In this document: piece by piece, positions 33,469 to 45,374 of the stretch | Layout: every line of letters starts with the position of its first letter | Numbering within the stretch: the stretch's first letter is position 1 | DNA from: Hortaea werneckii | Taxonomy: Eukaryota > Ascomycota > Dothideomycetes > Mycosphaerellales > Teratosphaeriaceae | Length of the DNA stretch: 64,000 bases | Direction: 5' to 3' | NCBI GenBank assembly: GCA_037044905.1 | Contig: JBAOKB010000035.1 | Location: 1-64,000, forward strand | Notes under the pieces: generated by a model | Told to the model about the DNA's origin: nothing | The model's input: only the letters and a program-made list of their open reading frames with translations | Databases searched by the model: none | Program-made: the position numbers and the translations under genes

Positions 33469-34427
33469 TTATGAATGCTGCTTGATGAAGGCCAAAAGCT
33501 CTTCAACAAAGCCTGCCGGGTTCTCCTCAGCTAGCCAGTGCGCCGCATCTTTCACCACACCAATCTGAAGCTTTTCCTGCTCAGTAACCTCCAGAGCCAT
33601 CTCTTCCGCTTCTGCCCTATGGTGACTTCTCTCACCGCTCAAGATCAATGTCGGCACACTAATTTTACCCTGCTTAGCAAGCCGGCTTTTGGTATCGTCG
33701 GCGTCCTACACATTGGTGTCAGTCTACAATCCTGTCACTTGCTACTGTTCATTACCTAGGTAGGCTTTTCTACCTTTTCAAACGCTCGATAAAGCCCAAA
33801 TGCGCACCTCATAGCGCCCGGCTGCTCATAGGCAGCTGCGTACTCATCAATGTCTTTTTTGCTCAAGGCATCGACTTTGAAGCCAATCTTGTTGTAGAAG
33901 TGCGTGATATACGCTCGCTCGTTGCCCTTGACGAGAGCTTCTGGTAGGTCCGGCACCTGGTGAAAGATGAAGTGAAACTGTTGGACTTGCCGTTTCAGAT
34001 CCTGCTTATCGCGGTAGTATGTCTGCGTTCCAGGCAAGGGACACTCGCCCCAACAGACGGACTTAAGGCGCTCGGGATACTGATGGGCAAATGTAAAGGC
34101 AACCATGCCGCCGATGTCGTGGCCGAGGAGGTGAAAGGGTTCTGCAATGCCAATGATGTCAAGGAGCTGATATATGTCTTGCGCCATGGTCGTCTTGTCG
34201 AAGGAGTCGTTTGGCTTCGAAGAGCTGCCAGCCCCACGATAATCAGGTGCGATACAGCGGAAGCCTTTTGCTGCCAGCAACGGCAGAACATGTCGGAATT
34301 GATATGAAGTCTGAGGGAACCCATGGATCAGGACGATCGTGCCTTGAGGACAGCGTCCTTCTGGTGGCGGGTGGTCACGGTAGGCCAGACTGAGGCCGTT
34401 GGGTAGCTGGGCCTTCAGATAATCCAT
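33469..34427 (-). CDS. Alpha/beta hydrolase, epoxide hydrolase-like
   Basis: Exons 33774-34427 and 33469-33705 give 296 aa. The 68-bp intron has branch CTGAC and joins YRAFEK to DADDTKSRLA. Visible motifs are HGFPQTSYQFRHVLP (oxyanion HGxP), DYRGAGSSSKP and the nucleophile elbow GHDIGG with Asp instead of Ser. The C-terminal catalytic His sits in DAAHWLAEENP, the acid in the cap/C-terminal part. An Asp nucleophile is known for soluble epoxide hydrolases and haloalkane/haloacetate dehalogenases. The reaction is therefore hydrolysis of an epoxide or a C-halogen bond; the substrate is unknown. Convergent with the phosphatase gene, about 100 bp apart. Confidence 0.88.
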
Positions 34428-35417
34428 GGTAGGAGATTCGCTCGGTGGCGTGTATGCGATGGGTTCGAATTTCTAAGCCACAAGTAGGAAGCAGGAGCTG
34501 CTAATATGCACTCACCCGTAGAAGCCTGCATATACGCCCACGGGTCTGTAGTCCTGATTTCTCAGCAAGTGTGGGATCTTCAGCGTCATAGGCCTCGAGG
34601 CTATGCGCCGTGACGCTCAAGATCATCCTAGGAGACCAAAAGTGAGAGTATATCAATCTTTGATGAGTGCGTGACGGAACGAGGTCAGCATCTTCTAACA
34701 AGCTATTGTTTCTCTTCAGGCTCGTCTACATAGGAGGAGCATGCCGTTTTGGGCGATTGGGCATTCCAGTACGCACTTCACAGACAAAGTGTTTGCTACA
34801 CTTTAAGAAATGGATCAAAAGGCTCGACGGACATCACAGCTTCCGATGCCATATTATGTGAGATCATTTGGTTGCTGCTCAGAAATGGGAGTAGTGCGAT
34901 TCTGCTTTGCGCTGAAACGGAGTGTTTTGGGCGAGGAGGACAGAGAAGGTGGGCCCAAAGCCCGGAAGAAACCCGGGAGTTTTGCGGACTCCAACTTCAC
35001 TTCTTCCATCTTGTCATGTGAAGTCGTGTCTTACGCCACATCGTGACTCCCTATCGTCCACCGGGACCTAAATCTCGTGCTCAAGTACTAGTCCCATGCG
35101 GCTCCAATGGTACCTTAAGAATGAACCCTTCGAGCCAGTATTGTAGCTGCGAGCCGAATCGATGGCATTTGTTGAAGATGGGTCGACCACGAAGGGGAAA
35201 TTTCGACTCCCATCTTAAAAATATACAGCACTCAATGTGATTCATATGTGTGTTCTTCACTCGCCGAGACGCTTTCAGTCGAAATGATGAATTTTATGCA
35301 AGCATTTCTTTGTCCGACCGGATGGCAATGCTTTGTCTAGGGCCCGGGAATCCTTTGCGGACTCTCAATCCGTCGGATGTTTGTACATCAGACCTTAATT
35401 GACAAAGCCAATCATGT
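34428..35417. other. Gap of about 1 kb
   Basis: Promoter region of the epoxide-hydrolase-like gene and of the cysteine-rich gene. No recognisable gene; the open frames at 34501-34701 and 34667-35046 look like chance. Confidence 0.45.
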
Positions 35418-36743
35418 ATGGTACATCGTATTCTGAAATGGATGCATCCAAAGCAAGTCCTCCAGCATTGGTGGGCCGAACGAGCACTGACTATGGCAGC
35501 AGCAGCATCAGCAGCAACTGTACAGGGACTCAATCCAAATGCTCCTCCAGCAAGCGCGCTCGTAGCCAGGTTGCGTGATCGTGCGCGGGCAGAGGGCAGA
35601 TTCTTCCACGTTGGCTTAGCAAACAATGCTCCTCCAGCAACAAGGTCAGCCGTCTTCGCACCGGCACCTCCTTGTAACAGGTTCAACAATGTACCCCCGC
35701 CTGGACCAGCAGCCGCTGGAGGTCTTGCCGACTGCGATGATCGGCATAATCACGATGCCATTGGCACGACAGGAAATCTTTGCTCAAGCGTTAACAATCC
35801 TGGCATTCCATGGCCAGCTCCCGGAGTTCCGCCACCAGGTGGTCTACCCGCATACGCAGCACCTGCAGACTGGCCGGGAACGATGGCTAATTTCTATCGG
35901 CGTCATCTCTGCAACATATATTATCAAAGGCATGGGCCTGTTTTTCGTGTGTGCAGGTACTGCAAAATCCATACTGAAATGCAGCCATGGTACAATGGTG
36001 TGTTGAACGATGTCAATGTGACAGCGCCCGCATTATCACCACCCCCCGCCCCTGGTGCTCCCGCACCTGTAATCCCCATTCAGCCTCTGGTTACCACGGT
36101 AATCGCTGGAGCGACCACATCAGCTTACACTCGCTTTCTTACACCCCTCTGCAAGAGGTGCGAGGTTTTTGAGAAGCAAGTATACTGGGAGCGGATGGTA
36201 GGTGATGTTCGGCCTGGCATGGTACCTGGTGTCGATGAACCTATGTTACGGCGAGATCCTGAAGGCTGGCCGCACAATACGTGTACTTGCTGGGGCGGAC
36301 TTGAAGGACCGAGCGGTCTGTGGGCTTGTATGGAATGTCGGCATTTAAGAGCAATGGAGCTCCATGGTGAGTCAATCGCAAATACATACTCAGATTGGCG
36401 CTAACTCAGGTTCATAGATGAGCGGTTGATTATGCGGCAGCAGAATGATTACTGGCTCAGAGAGAAAAGGGTGACAAGGGATGGCCGTATTCAACAAGCA
36501 CCTCCACAACAGAGAACGAAACGGGAAAGAGTGGGTGCTTTTAGAATTTGTCGTTGCGGGAAGGAGATTATACGCAAGAATCGCGGATACACGCCCCCGG
36601 ATGTGTACATGTGCCTGGGATGTGAAGGCGTTAGGCACGTGGGTGCATACGTTTTTACTCAGGCGAGGCCCCCTGGACTGCCACCCCTGACAAGGGCCAC
36701 GGATCCCATGGGCGGCAGAGTGTTTAGACTGAGGCGCATTTGA
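35418..36743 (+). CDS. Cysteine-rich protein of unknown function
   Basis: Exons 35418-36366 and 36418-36743 give 424 aa. The 51-bp intron has branch CTAAC and joins MELH to DERLIMRQQNDYW. I do not recognise the family. A Pro/Ala-rich N-terminal third is followed by paired-cysteine modules: CRYC and CKRC, CTCW and CMEC, CRCG and CLGC. They are spaced so that two or three zinc-ribbon-like units are possible, separated by a Pro/Ala/Val linker. The last 100 residues are basic. No signal peptide or membrane segment is seen. The start is uncertain: ATG at 35493 (MAAAASAATV) is also possible, and the frame of ATG 35414 gives another short N-terminus. Confidence 0.65.
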
Positions 36744-36979
36744 GCGGGAATTTGGAAGCACAAGGATTCACATGTGAATGTAGCCTCCGACGTCGGGGCA
36801 TTCATGTGACTCGCGCCTGCCTGTTTTGTCAAACGCTGCTTCACTCCCGTGCAGCTTTGTAAGACTCAACTTGCAATGTCGTTTTCGCTTCTTTGCCTCT
36901 GGAAAGAGCCCACTTTCTGCCCAAACAACCAGCTCCAACACCACGCAATCGCGTCATTGTACGACAGCGTCACAGCACC

Positions 36980-37855
36980 ATGCCGAAGAGAAAAGCAGCT
37001 GCCATTTCCAAAGCCAAGGAGACGTCTCGTAAACGCGCCTGCACTCGTGGTCAGCTGCAGCAGCTCGCCTCTGCCGCCAGACCACCTCCTCCAACTCTCC
37101 TGACCCTGCCGCGAGAACTACGCAACATGATCTACTCCTACTTCACCCCAACAATCAATACTGTCTTCGTCGAGTCTGCCGGGAAGGGCCGCTCACTCGA
37201 GTACAATGTCAAGGCAGACCATCCGCTAAGCTACGTCTGTCGGCAACTGCACATCGAATTTTCGCAGGAAGTGGCACTATATCGCCAGACTGACGCAGAC
37301 AATGTCGTCGCCCATGTGAGAGACTTCAACTTCCACGCTCTTCTCGGCTATCTCAAAACGGTTCAGAGGAATGGCGCCAATCTGGAGGACTTTGATATGA
37401 GAGCCGCCGAGAATGATCAGCCGGGAGCTAGGCGTCTTATTGTCAGGCTCGCTGCATCTTCCCAATGGTTAAGAGAGCCAGAGTGCCAGGGGGCGATAGC
37501 GTGGGCGAAGTTCATGCAAGACCTCGCGGAGAGGTACCCAGGCTCAGGTCGAACCTTCACCATGTACGAGTTCGTGTGGGCTGAAGATGCAGAGCTTGCG
37601 CAGCATACGCTGATGCAGGCTTCATGGGGATTTGAGATGCACGATAACGGTCCATGGACCGACATTTATAAATCATTCCGCGAGTGGTATCGATTTCGGG
37701 CAGATGGGAAGGCCCCAGAGCGCTTTTGGGAGAGGGTTGAGAAGAACCATAGATACGGGCTAGGCGAAATGACCGAAGAAGAAGAACTGGAGTACATGGA
37801 TGAGTGTCGTAAGGAGGAAGGAGAGAAGAACGAGGACAACGACCGGGTGTTCTAG
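36980..37855 (+). CDS. F-box-like domain protein
   Basis: Intronless, 291 aa from the ATG at 36980 (MPKRKAAAISKAKE). A basic, possibly nuclear-targeting leader is followed by LLTLPRELRNMIYSYF, the LP-x-ELR-x-IY signature of a large fungal family of F-box-like proteins. LSYVCRQLHIEFSQE follows, as in that family. The C-terminus is charged (EMTEEEELEYMDECRKEE). F-box proteins recruit substrates to SCF ubiquitin ligases; many fungal members are uncharacterised and a ligase role is not shown here. The frame is open further 5' but the ATG at 36980 is the first methionine. Confidence 0.72.
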   Translation: MPKRKAAAISKAKETSRKRACTRGQLQQLASAARPPPPTLLTLPRELRNMIYSYFTPTINTVFVESAGKGRSLEYNVKADHPLSYVCRQLHIEFSQEVALYRQTDADNVVAHVRDFNFHALLGYLKTVQRNGANLEDFDMRAAENDQPGARRLIVRLAASSQWLREPECQGAIAWAKFMQDLAERYPGSGRTFTMYEFVWAEDAELAQHTLMQASWGFEMHDNGPWTDIYKSFREWYRFRADGKAPERFWERVEKNHRYGLGEMTEEEELEYMDECRKEEGEKNEDNDRVF

Positions 37856-38096
37856 AATGGCTCTTTTTCCATGTCACTGCATCCATTTTATGGACGAAGA
37901 ATCGAGGAAACTCTGAAATTGCCTGAAAACAGAATGACGAAACACAAGGTCTTTCAGAAGGGACACAAACGCACGAACATTTTTTCTCTCATCGTAATAA
38001 GCTAAGTAGTAAAACAAGTTTTCGTTCTGAATATCGTCCATTCATATGAATGGCTCAAATCCACTTTCTTTTGCTCTTCAGTCGAAGAGTCACCTT

Positions 38097-41000
38097 TCAC
38101 TCAATGAAGTTGAAGTGCTCGCTCCCGAGGAACTCCTCGAAAAATGCACGCGCAGGATCTATCTCGCCGGTAGACGGCGGTCCTTGTTCCTCGATATCTC
38201 CTACAGTAGCAAGACTTTGCTGCATGGCCGGCTGCATGATCTGGTCTAGCTCGTTGCGCTGCTGGACAGATGATACTGGCGAAGCCAATTTTTGCTTCTT
38301 GAATGTTGTGTCAGAAGTGGCAGATGGAGCTTCGTCGGATTTGGAATCTGACGAAGGCGCAGGACGCTTTTCCGGCAGATTGAGGTCGCCTGGGAGGCCA
38401 TAGCCTGCATGTTGACCATTGTCGCTAACGAAAAGGCCTTCGCTCCATTCTTCGTCAGCTAGGGCGCCGCTCATTTGAGCATCATCTGGCCTCGGTAGGC
38501 GCTGCGATTCTACTAATGAGTCTTTGATAAAGTCTTCCGTGGAGTGTGACAGATCGTTATTCTCGTGCTGCTCCCTCTCTTTTGCTCGTTGTGTCTCATT
38601 GGGGCTTGGTCCTCCTGAGAGAGGAATATCGAACAAGTCATCCTGTTGTGTGTCCAGGCCGTCGCTCTGGATCCCTGGGCTTACTGGGTCAGCTCTTTGC
38701 TTACTATCAACAACACAAGCATCTGGCAAGTCATTCGAATCCCACGCATCGTTGCCATAGTCACTCTCTACATCGTCCAGCGTGCCTTTCCGATAGGTCA
38801 AAGAACCCGGCAGCGTTGGCATGCTCGATGTACTCTTCTGAGATATTTTGCTCTGACGACTGATCAAGGGGACTGGCGGGGTTCTTCCCTTCACGCTCTT
38901 ATGCAGCTTGGCCAGACTGCGACCTTCTTCTGTCTCTTCCGCTGGGTTGTGTTTGCCTGTGGATGAGGTCAGGGGACTTGGCAGAGTCGTTGCATTTGAC
39001 GCATTCATGACAAGCTGCTTTTGTTTCGGATCAAGCGGCGTCTCGGCATCTTTCTTCTTCGGCTGCCTGAGTTTGGGAGGGTGAGGCGGATGCTCTAGTC
39101 CCTCTTTACAACACAAATGCTTGCATTTTACTTTGTCTTTGCAAGTGTGGTTGCATGCCCATCTACCATTGGGCAGCTGACGAGGCTCCGCTGTGGAAAT
39201 AGCTTGCGCGGGATGGCTCTTCTTTGAAGAAGTGGTCTTTTTACTTGTGTCAGGCATTGTTAGGTCCAATTCGTCAATGCTGGTAAAGGTGTCATTCTCC
39301 GCAAGTACGAGGTCGGTATCGTCCAGCCCAGCATCGTCGAATTCGTCGCCGATCTTTGACGCTGCATTGATCGTGCCCTTAGAGACCTGTCGTTTCGTCG
39401 TTTTTGCATTTTGTGTCGCGCGCTGGTCGATTGTCTGCTCGGTGCCCTTGGTAGCTGGAAATGCTGAAGTGGGAAGTCCGGACTTCAGAACTGCAGCCCG
39501 CGCAGTGCCTGCGATCTCGTCGCACATCACATAAGCTCGAACGGTCTGCGTTGCGTCTGTCAAACGAGCTGTGAAGGGAACTTCTTGGCTTTTGTTCAGC
39601 TTCTTCGCGGAAATGCGAGCGAAATGTACTTTGCTTCCGTCCGAAGTCTCAACAAGCAGGCAAACGTAAACAGCCCGACGTTGGAATAGCTCGGGGATCC
39701 TCTCATTGAAGAATCCAATTTCAGCCACAATCTTAACTTCAACGTGCTCGTCCCTCTTGATAACAGGCTCGCCAACGATTTTGAGGGACACTCTGGGCTT
39801 CGGGAAGTCTCTTGCTCTTTCTTGTAGCTGTGCTCCGTACGGTGGGTTGCGAGAAAGTATATGCTCCAGGCGATGGGGTTCACTGTTCTCTATGTCTTCA
39901 ATCGACTTGATGCCGGCACCAGCCAGCTTTCGTACAGCCACAGGACCAACACCCTCAAGCTGCTTCATGTGCAGCGGAGAGTCATCCCATACTTGTGCTG
40001 CGAGACTACGTGCCAGCATTAATGCATTGCGGGTCGTGACTGCGTCGTTCAAGTGCAGCTGACAGTCTATGATGCATCTGATCAGGCGATGGACATGCTG
40101 GAAGATCGTTGACTTTGCCGTCTGATACTCCATTCTGTGCTTCCCTTCCTCAGATGGGAGATCAACAGCGCCGAGCACAGATTGAATAATGAGCGACACT
40201 TTGTGCGCGGATAGGTCCAGATTCACGGCAATCGGGAATTTGATTGACTGGTTTTTGTTCAGATCTTTGTACATGCTTTTCTCGCCTGCTCGGAAGCGGA
40301 CTTCACGAAACTCAGCAGCTTGAGAAATCACTGATAGTATTTCAGAGATTTTGGCTTGCGGTGGCAGCGAAAGGAAGACCTTCATGGTGTCGAACTGCAG
40401 ATAGTAACGGGCCATGGCGTCTCCGAATTCTGTACATTGCAGTTTCCCGTCTGCACGCACAAGATCGTAATGCTCAAGCTGAGAGATGGCTTTGCGGCAG
40501 ATGTTTTCCAATCGCTCGTCGAGATCGTGGCCTGGTGCGTCGCTGTCCAGTTTGTAATGCTCTGGGTTCTCAGTCAGGCGCACATACAGGAAAGTCCCCG
40601 TAAGCCATTTTTTGGCGGAGCAAACGCTGGTCACAGTTCCCAGACCTATCTCAGCGTTCAGGTGATCGATGAGATTCCGATGCAAACAGCTCTCTAGGAT
40701 TTCCTGGCCAGTGAGCATTCTTTCATAGTGCTGTACACGCTGTGAGCGCGTCATGATCACAGCTACAGCGCTGTCATCGAATTGTGGTCGACCAGCTCGT
40801 CCGAGCATTTGCATGATCTCCAGGTCGGAATATTCCTTGCATCCACCCGCGGCGGCGTTCTGGTATGTCACTGTATTCTTGATAATGACCATGTGGCAGG
40901 GAAGATTGACTCCTACAGCCAGCGTAGACGTGCAGCAGATGACATTAATATGGCCTTCGAGATACCCTTTCTCCACCGCAATCCGATCCTGCATTTGCAG

Positions 41001-42763
41001 ACCCGCATGATGGAATGCGACACCAGACGGGATAGTACCTACGTGTCTTGTCAGCCTTGGAAAATTCATGGATATTCACAACAGAGGCTTACCGAGCAAA
41101 TCCTTGTCTCCCACTGTAATCTTTTGTCTGGGCGCAGCCCAGAACCTGTCTTTTGGACCGTTTGAGCTCCACCAGGTCGCCAGCACCTTTGCCGTCTCCA
41201 CACAGGCTGCACGTGTGAAGCAAAACACCATCAATGGCTTTCTCATCGACCATTTGGATATGACCTCAAGGATTTTGTTGCCAAGTACCTTGTCAAAGGC
41301 AAAATCATTTGGAGGTCCTTGGTAGCCACGGACATGTTTCTGTAGTCGCACCGGTCTGAACTCTTCACCAAAATATTCTCGAACTGCGGGCAAGTAAGCG
41401 TTGACGTGATCTTTACCAAGCCATTTCGCAATGTCTTCCGAGTTTGGTACAGTGGCGCTCAGAGCAATGAAGCGAACGTTGGATCCGACGGACTTCATAC
41501 GGGATACGACCGCCTCAAGAGTGGCGCCTCGATCGTCCTTCAGCATATGGACCTCGTCAATCAGGAATAGCTTTACCATTTGCATCAGCTTCTGATGATC
41601 TTTCCATTTGCGTGTCATACTATCCCACTTTTCTGGTGTAGTGACAATGATTGTTGCATGCTGCACATTCCGCAGCTGGGCGATGTCAGTATCTCCAGTC
41701 AGCTCTGCACACTGTAGATCTAGCGGCCCAAATTTTGCCTGCCAATCACGCTGCCGCTCTGAGCATAACGACTTTGTTGGGGCTTGATAGACGATTTTGT
41801 ATGAGCCATTGACAAAGCCATTGATGAGACGACAAAGAGCCAATTCCATTACAGCCGTTTTGCCACTACCCGTAGGTGCAGAGAGCACAAAGTTGTCATT
41901 CGCTTTGTATACCGTGGCAAAGCATTTGGACTGCACCGCATTGAACAGCGGAAAGTTAAAGATTGAGCGGAAACGGTCGGGCAACTGGCGCGTTTGGATA
42001 AGTTGAATGCCTTGTACAGTTGGCGGTCCAGTGGCATGGCTGACGTGCCCGCTCGCAGGATTGTTCGGCAGTGGTTGTGTGGATTGAGTCCAGGGGGCTT
42101 CTGTATCGGCGTCCCACACCGGCATCTGAACTTCCTGCTGCTGCTCGATTGCAGTTGGCCGGTAGTATGTCTGAGACATAAGCTGTGGTTGAAACTCATC
42201 CGGTTGAGCCTTGCCACGAGTCTCTTCGTACCCATACAGGACTGGGTGCCGTTGGCTAGCTTTGAAAGCCGGGCTAGATGGAAATGATGGATCGTGGGCG
42301 GATGAACTGGAGAAGCCGCTTTGAGCCGCATTGAATGCATAACTGGATAAGTTAAAGCCCCTTCCGCTTTTCCCGTGTTCTTGAGTGGGCCTTGCTGAAG
42401 ATTGAGTTGACGTAGGCATCATAGACAGCCTGTTTCGTCCCAGAGCTGCCTGACCGTAGCGGCTGTTGGGATCGGGAAGGCGAAGGAGCTGTTCATCTAC
42501 GTGGGTTAGCAAATTCCGTGATGTCGAAGACTGATCTAGGATCGCATACCGAATGAGTCCAGTGTCTGTGGCTGGTCAGCGAAGTCCTCCTGCCCTGTCT
42601 CGTGGCGAGCAGCGTCATTTATGTAGCTGTGCACTTCCTGCGCAGAGTACGGAGCCTGAGCTTGGCCAGACCTATCGTCTCTTTGCGGGAAGGCGCCTAC
42701 GTTTTCACCGCGCTGCAGCTGTTCGAGCTGCTGAAAGATACGCTCGTCCATACTTTCATCCAT
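38097..42763 (-). CDS. MER3: Meiotic crossover DNA helicase MER3/HFM1
   Basis: Exons 42550-42763, 41093-42496 and 38097-41038 give 1519 aa; introns of 53 and 54 bp keep the frame. Mer3/HFM1 is a Ski2-like 3'-5' DNA helicase that promotes ZMM-dependent crossovers in meiosis. Visible motifs: SAPTGSGKTAVMELA (I), VYQAPTKSLCSER (Ia), TTPEKWDSMTR, FLIDEVHMLKDDRGA (II, DEVH), FIALSATVPNSED (III), CCTSTLAVGVNLP and MLGRAGRPQFD (VI). A helix-hairpin-helix (LEGVGPVAVRKLAGAGIKS) and Sec63-like domain follow. A CNHTCKDKVKCKHLCC zinc motif typical of HFM1 comes next, then a long acidic disordered tail. Its presence implies at least ancestral meiotic competence. The first exon starts MDESMDERIF; the second Met is at 42751. 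Confidence 0.94.
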
Positions 42764-43052
42764 GACAGGCCCGCCACTGCCTGCAGGAAACAACCTCGCC
42801 ACAACGCTGAGTCTCGATGGTGAAGTATGGCCTCGACACAGTATAGTTAGTGCGCAACGTTTAGAAAAGAAAAGAAGAAGTCCAAAGGTGGAAAGATGAG
42901 GTGCGGTCGGATGTCGGTCGAGCCTTCCCAACTTGGGATTCGCTCGACTTCACCTCTGCCATCCGCATTTCAGCCAGATATCAGCCAGAGGCAGCGGGCT
43001 CGAGGACTTGTTAATGCTATCAGTTACATTCACAGGGTATCATAATAATAAT

Positions 43053-44529
43053 CTATTGTTCTCTCTTCATCATACCAAAGCCGGGACTCCTTGGCCTCGA
43101 CCTAGATCCAGGAGTAGTTGGTCTGCTAGTCGACAAGCCATCGCCACGAATCGGGGTTCGCGCGGGCGTTGGGACAGACTCAAGATCAAAATACCCTGGC
43201 TCATTGTTTTTCTCGTTGTAGCTAGTAACACTTATTGGTGGCGGTCGACTTCGGTGATCTGGGTCAGCGTTGTAGAGGTACGTTGCTCCCACAACGGTCA
43301 CAGTCCCGAGTAAATACTATGGAGTGCATCAGTCAATGTCGCTCATCATCAGCGATTGGAAACACACTTACCAGCCACGTGATGTGAAAATCGAAGAAAA
43401 AGACGCTCGCAAGAAAACTGACGAGGATCGAGATGCTGGTTGCGAAGTTCTTCGCAATGTTGTCAGCATAGTTGACTGCAAGCGCCACGACAACACCTCC
43501 GATCGCCTGTAGTGTGATTGCGAGCCAGACGACCCAATTGTAACCCGTGAAGAAGCCTGTCTTTGCGATCTGCTCCCCGTCTTTGAAGAGGACGCCGATC
43601 AACAAAGCCGGCCAGAGGGAGTAGAAGGAGAGTTGCACATTCCGGACCCAGACTGATTGCCTGTGTGCATCTCCCTTTGGATCTTTCAGCACTTTCTCGA
43701 AGTAGACGCCGGCCATGCCAGACAACCCACAGGCTATCATGACCGCTATAAGTCCAATGGAAGCGTCCAGCTGGGGGTGTGCTGCTGCTTCATCCTCGCC
43801 GATACCCTCGTACGTGGCCGACCGCTTCGACAACTGACCAGCAGCCGCGTTGCCTAATGCCTTCAGATCCCAAATGCTGCGCGGCGAGTGAAAGGCGGCA
43901 CCATCTTTCAAGTCCTTGATAGATAACACCGGTGTCTCGGAGTTACCAAGTGGTATCTGAACGATGGCGACTCCGACCATCAGCAGAACTAGGCTCGTCC
44001 ATCTCCTCGGGCTCAGCGACTTTCCCAGCAGCGTGACACTGAACAATGCCGTTGTCAAGATCTTTAGCTGGTAGGTGACCTGAAACGTTGCAGCATCCAA
44101 GTTGCTTATCCCGATGTATTGCAGACTATTCTGCAACGTATACAACAAAGCAGGAATGCCCATCTTCCAGCTGTCTCCACTAAACACTGCTCTTGCCAGC
44201 TCACCGAACAAGCCTGCCGCCGTTGCTGTCTCGGGAGATTTCGAGTGCGTTGCGATGTCGTACAGGGCCATTGAGAGGGAGATTGAAAGCTTCATAAGTT
44301 CGTTCAGGAAGACAGCTGTGGAGGTGTAGTATCGATGGCCGTTCACAGGAGGCATGATGCGAGAGTAGTGCATTACTAGGATCAACAGGGAGTTTTGGAA
44401 GACAAGCTGTCTTGTTGGTCAGTTGTGTTCATAGAGTCTCATGATTTGGTGACTGACAGTGATCAATGAGATGTGCTTCATTGGCAGGCCGGCCAACGAA
44501 GCATTGCGTCGTGGCATTTCGTACACCAT
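43053..44529 (-). CDS. Nucleotide-sugar transporter (UDP-galactose type)
   Basis: Exons 44458-44529, 43372-44406 and 43053-43316 give 456 aa; introns of 51 and 55 bp are phase 0. The protein has about ten hydrophobic segments. Family blocks include QNSLLILVMHYSR, TSTAVFLNELMKL, QNSLQYIGISNLDAATFQVTYQ (shown in part), GMAGVYFEKVLK and SIWVRN-like SVWVRNVQLSFYS. ALAVNYADNIAKNFATSISI is characteristic of Golgi UDP-galactose/UDP-GlcNAc transporters of the SLC35A/Gms1 type. It should exchange lumenal UMP for cytosolic UDP-sugar. The C-terminal tail is long, Ser/Pro/Arg-rich and cytosolic. ATG 44529 is the first in frame after a stop; 44517 is an alternative. Confidence 0.92.
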
Positions 44530-45374
44530 CGTCCCCAAACGAAAGACCTCTGTGGGTGTGGAACTCCAAGAAATAATTTATATCTTTCCTGAGCTTCCGA
44601 GGCCACCCTGTTGCCGTGCGGACCGTACGCGTCTAGATATCAAAATAGCCTCACTTCGGAGACGAAAAGTCTACCATCAAATGCCTCAATGAAAACCCGT
44701 GGCTCTTCACTGAGCACGGAACGAGAGACCATAGGGGTTTAAGGGATGTAGGCTATGCATCTTGTGACCCCAGTGTCTCGGCGTGGAGAAGTTGCGCTTG
44801 TGTCGCACGAGCTTCTTGGTGCCCTCGCTCGCCCCGTCCTTCGCGTCATCGGGAGCGCCCACGCGCAGAAGATCTTCCCGCGGAGACGGGAACGACACGC
44901 GAAAAGTAGACGCGCGATATGCACTGCCTGACAACAACAATAATCACTGCGAATCAGTGCTCCCATCCCAATGACTTTTGTTGCTGTAGCGCATCCATCT
45001 ATGCCCGTATTTCATGAGCGAGTGTGGCACGGTCACGACGAACAGAAAAGACCGCTGGGTTCGCCGCTGCCGCCGGTTCCTGGCGCGAAGTCGCAAACGT
45101 GATGGACCATGACGTGGCAAGCGCAAAGCGGGTACTGTAGAAGCCCTTCATCATCAGAGTGGGCATCTCTGCATCTCACCAGCGAATACAAATCTCTCTC
45201 ATCATACGCCCTAGGTGGTCCACGTTGCCATTCACTCACTCAACCCACTGACGGGCATATTCCCTTCCATTCATCTTATTGCCAAGAAACGCTAAGCTCC
45301 CTATCCTAGTACGAAATATCGTATCGGAGTCCGATCTGCAAGGGCACAGATTGCCGAGCGAAAGTGTGAGAGAC
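44530..45374. other. Gap of 0.85 kb: divergent promoter region
   Basis: Lies between the nucleotide-sugar transporter (minus) and the aminotransferase (plus). Short open frames on both strands (44707-45239) show no features. No gene seen. Confidence 0.45.

Noticed and set aside
36635..36642. Another CACGTGGG in the cysteine-rich gene
   Set aside because: It lies inside a coding exon and is alone, so I take it as chance background.
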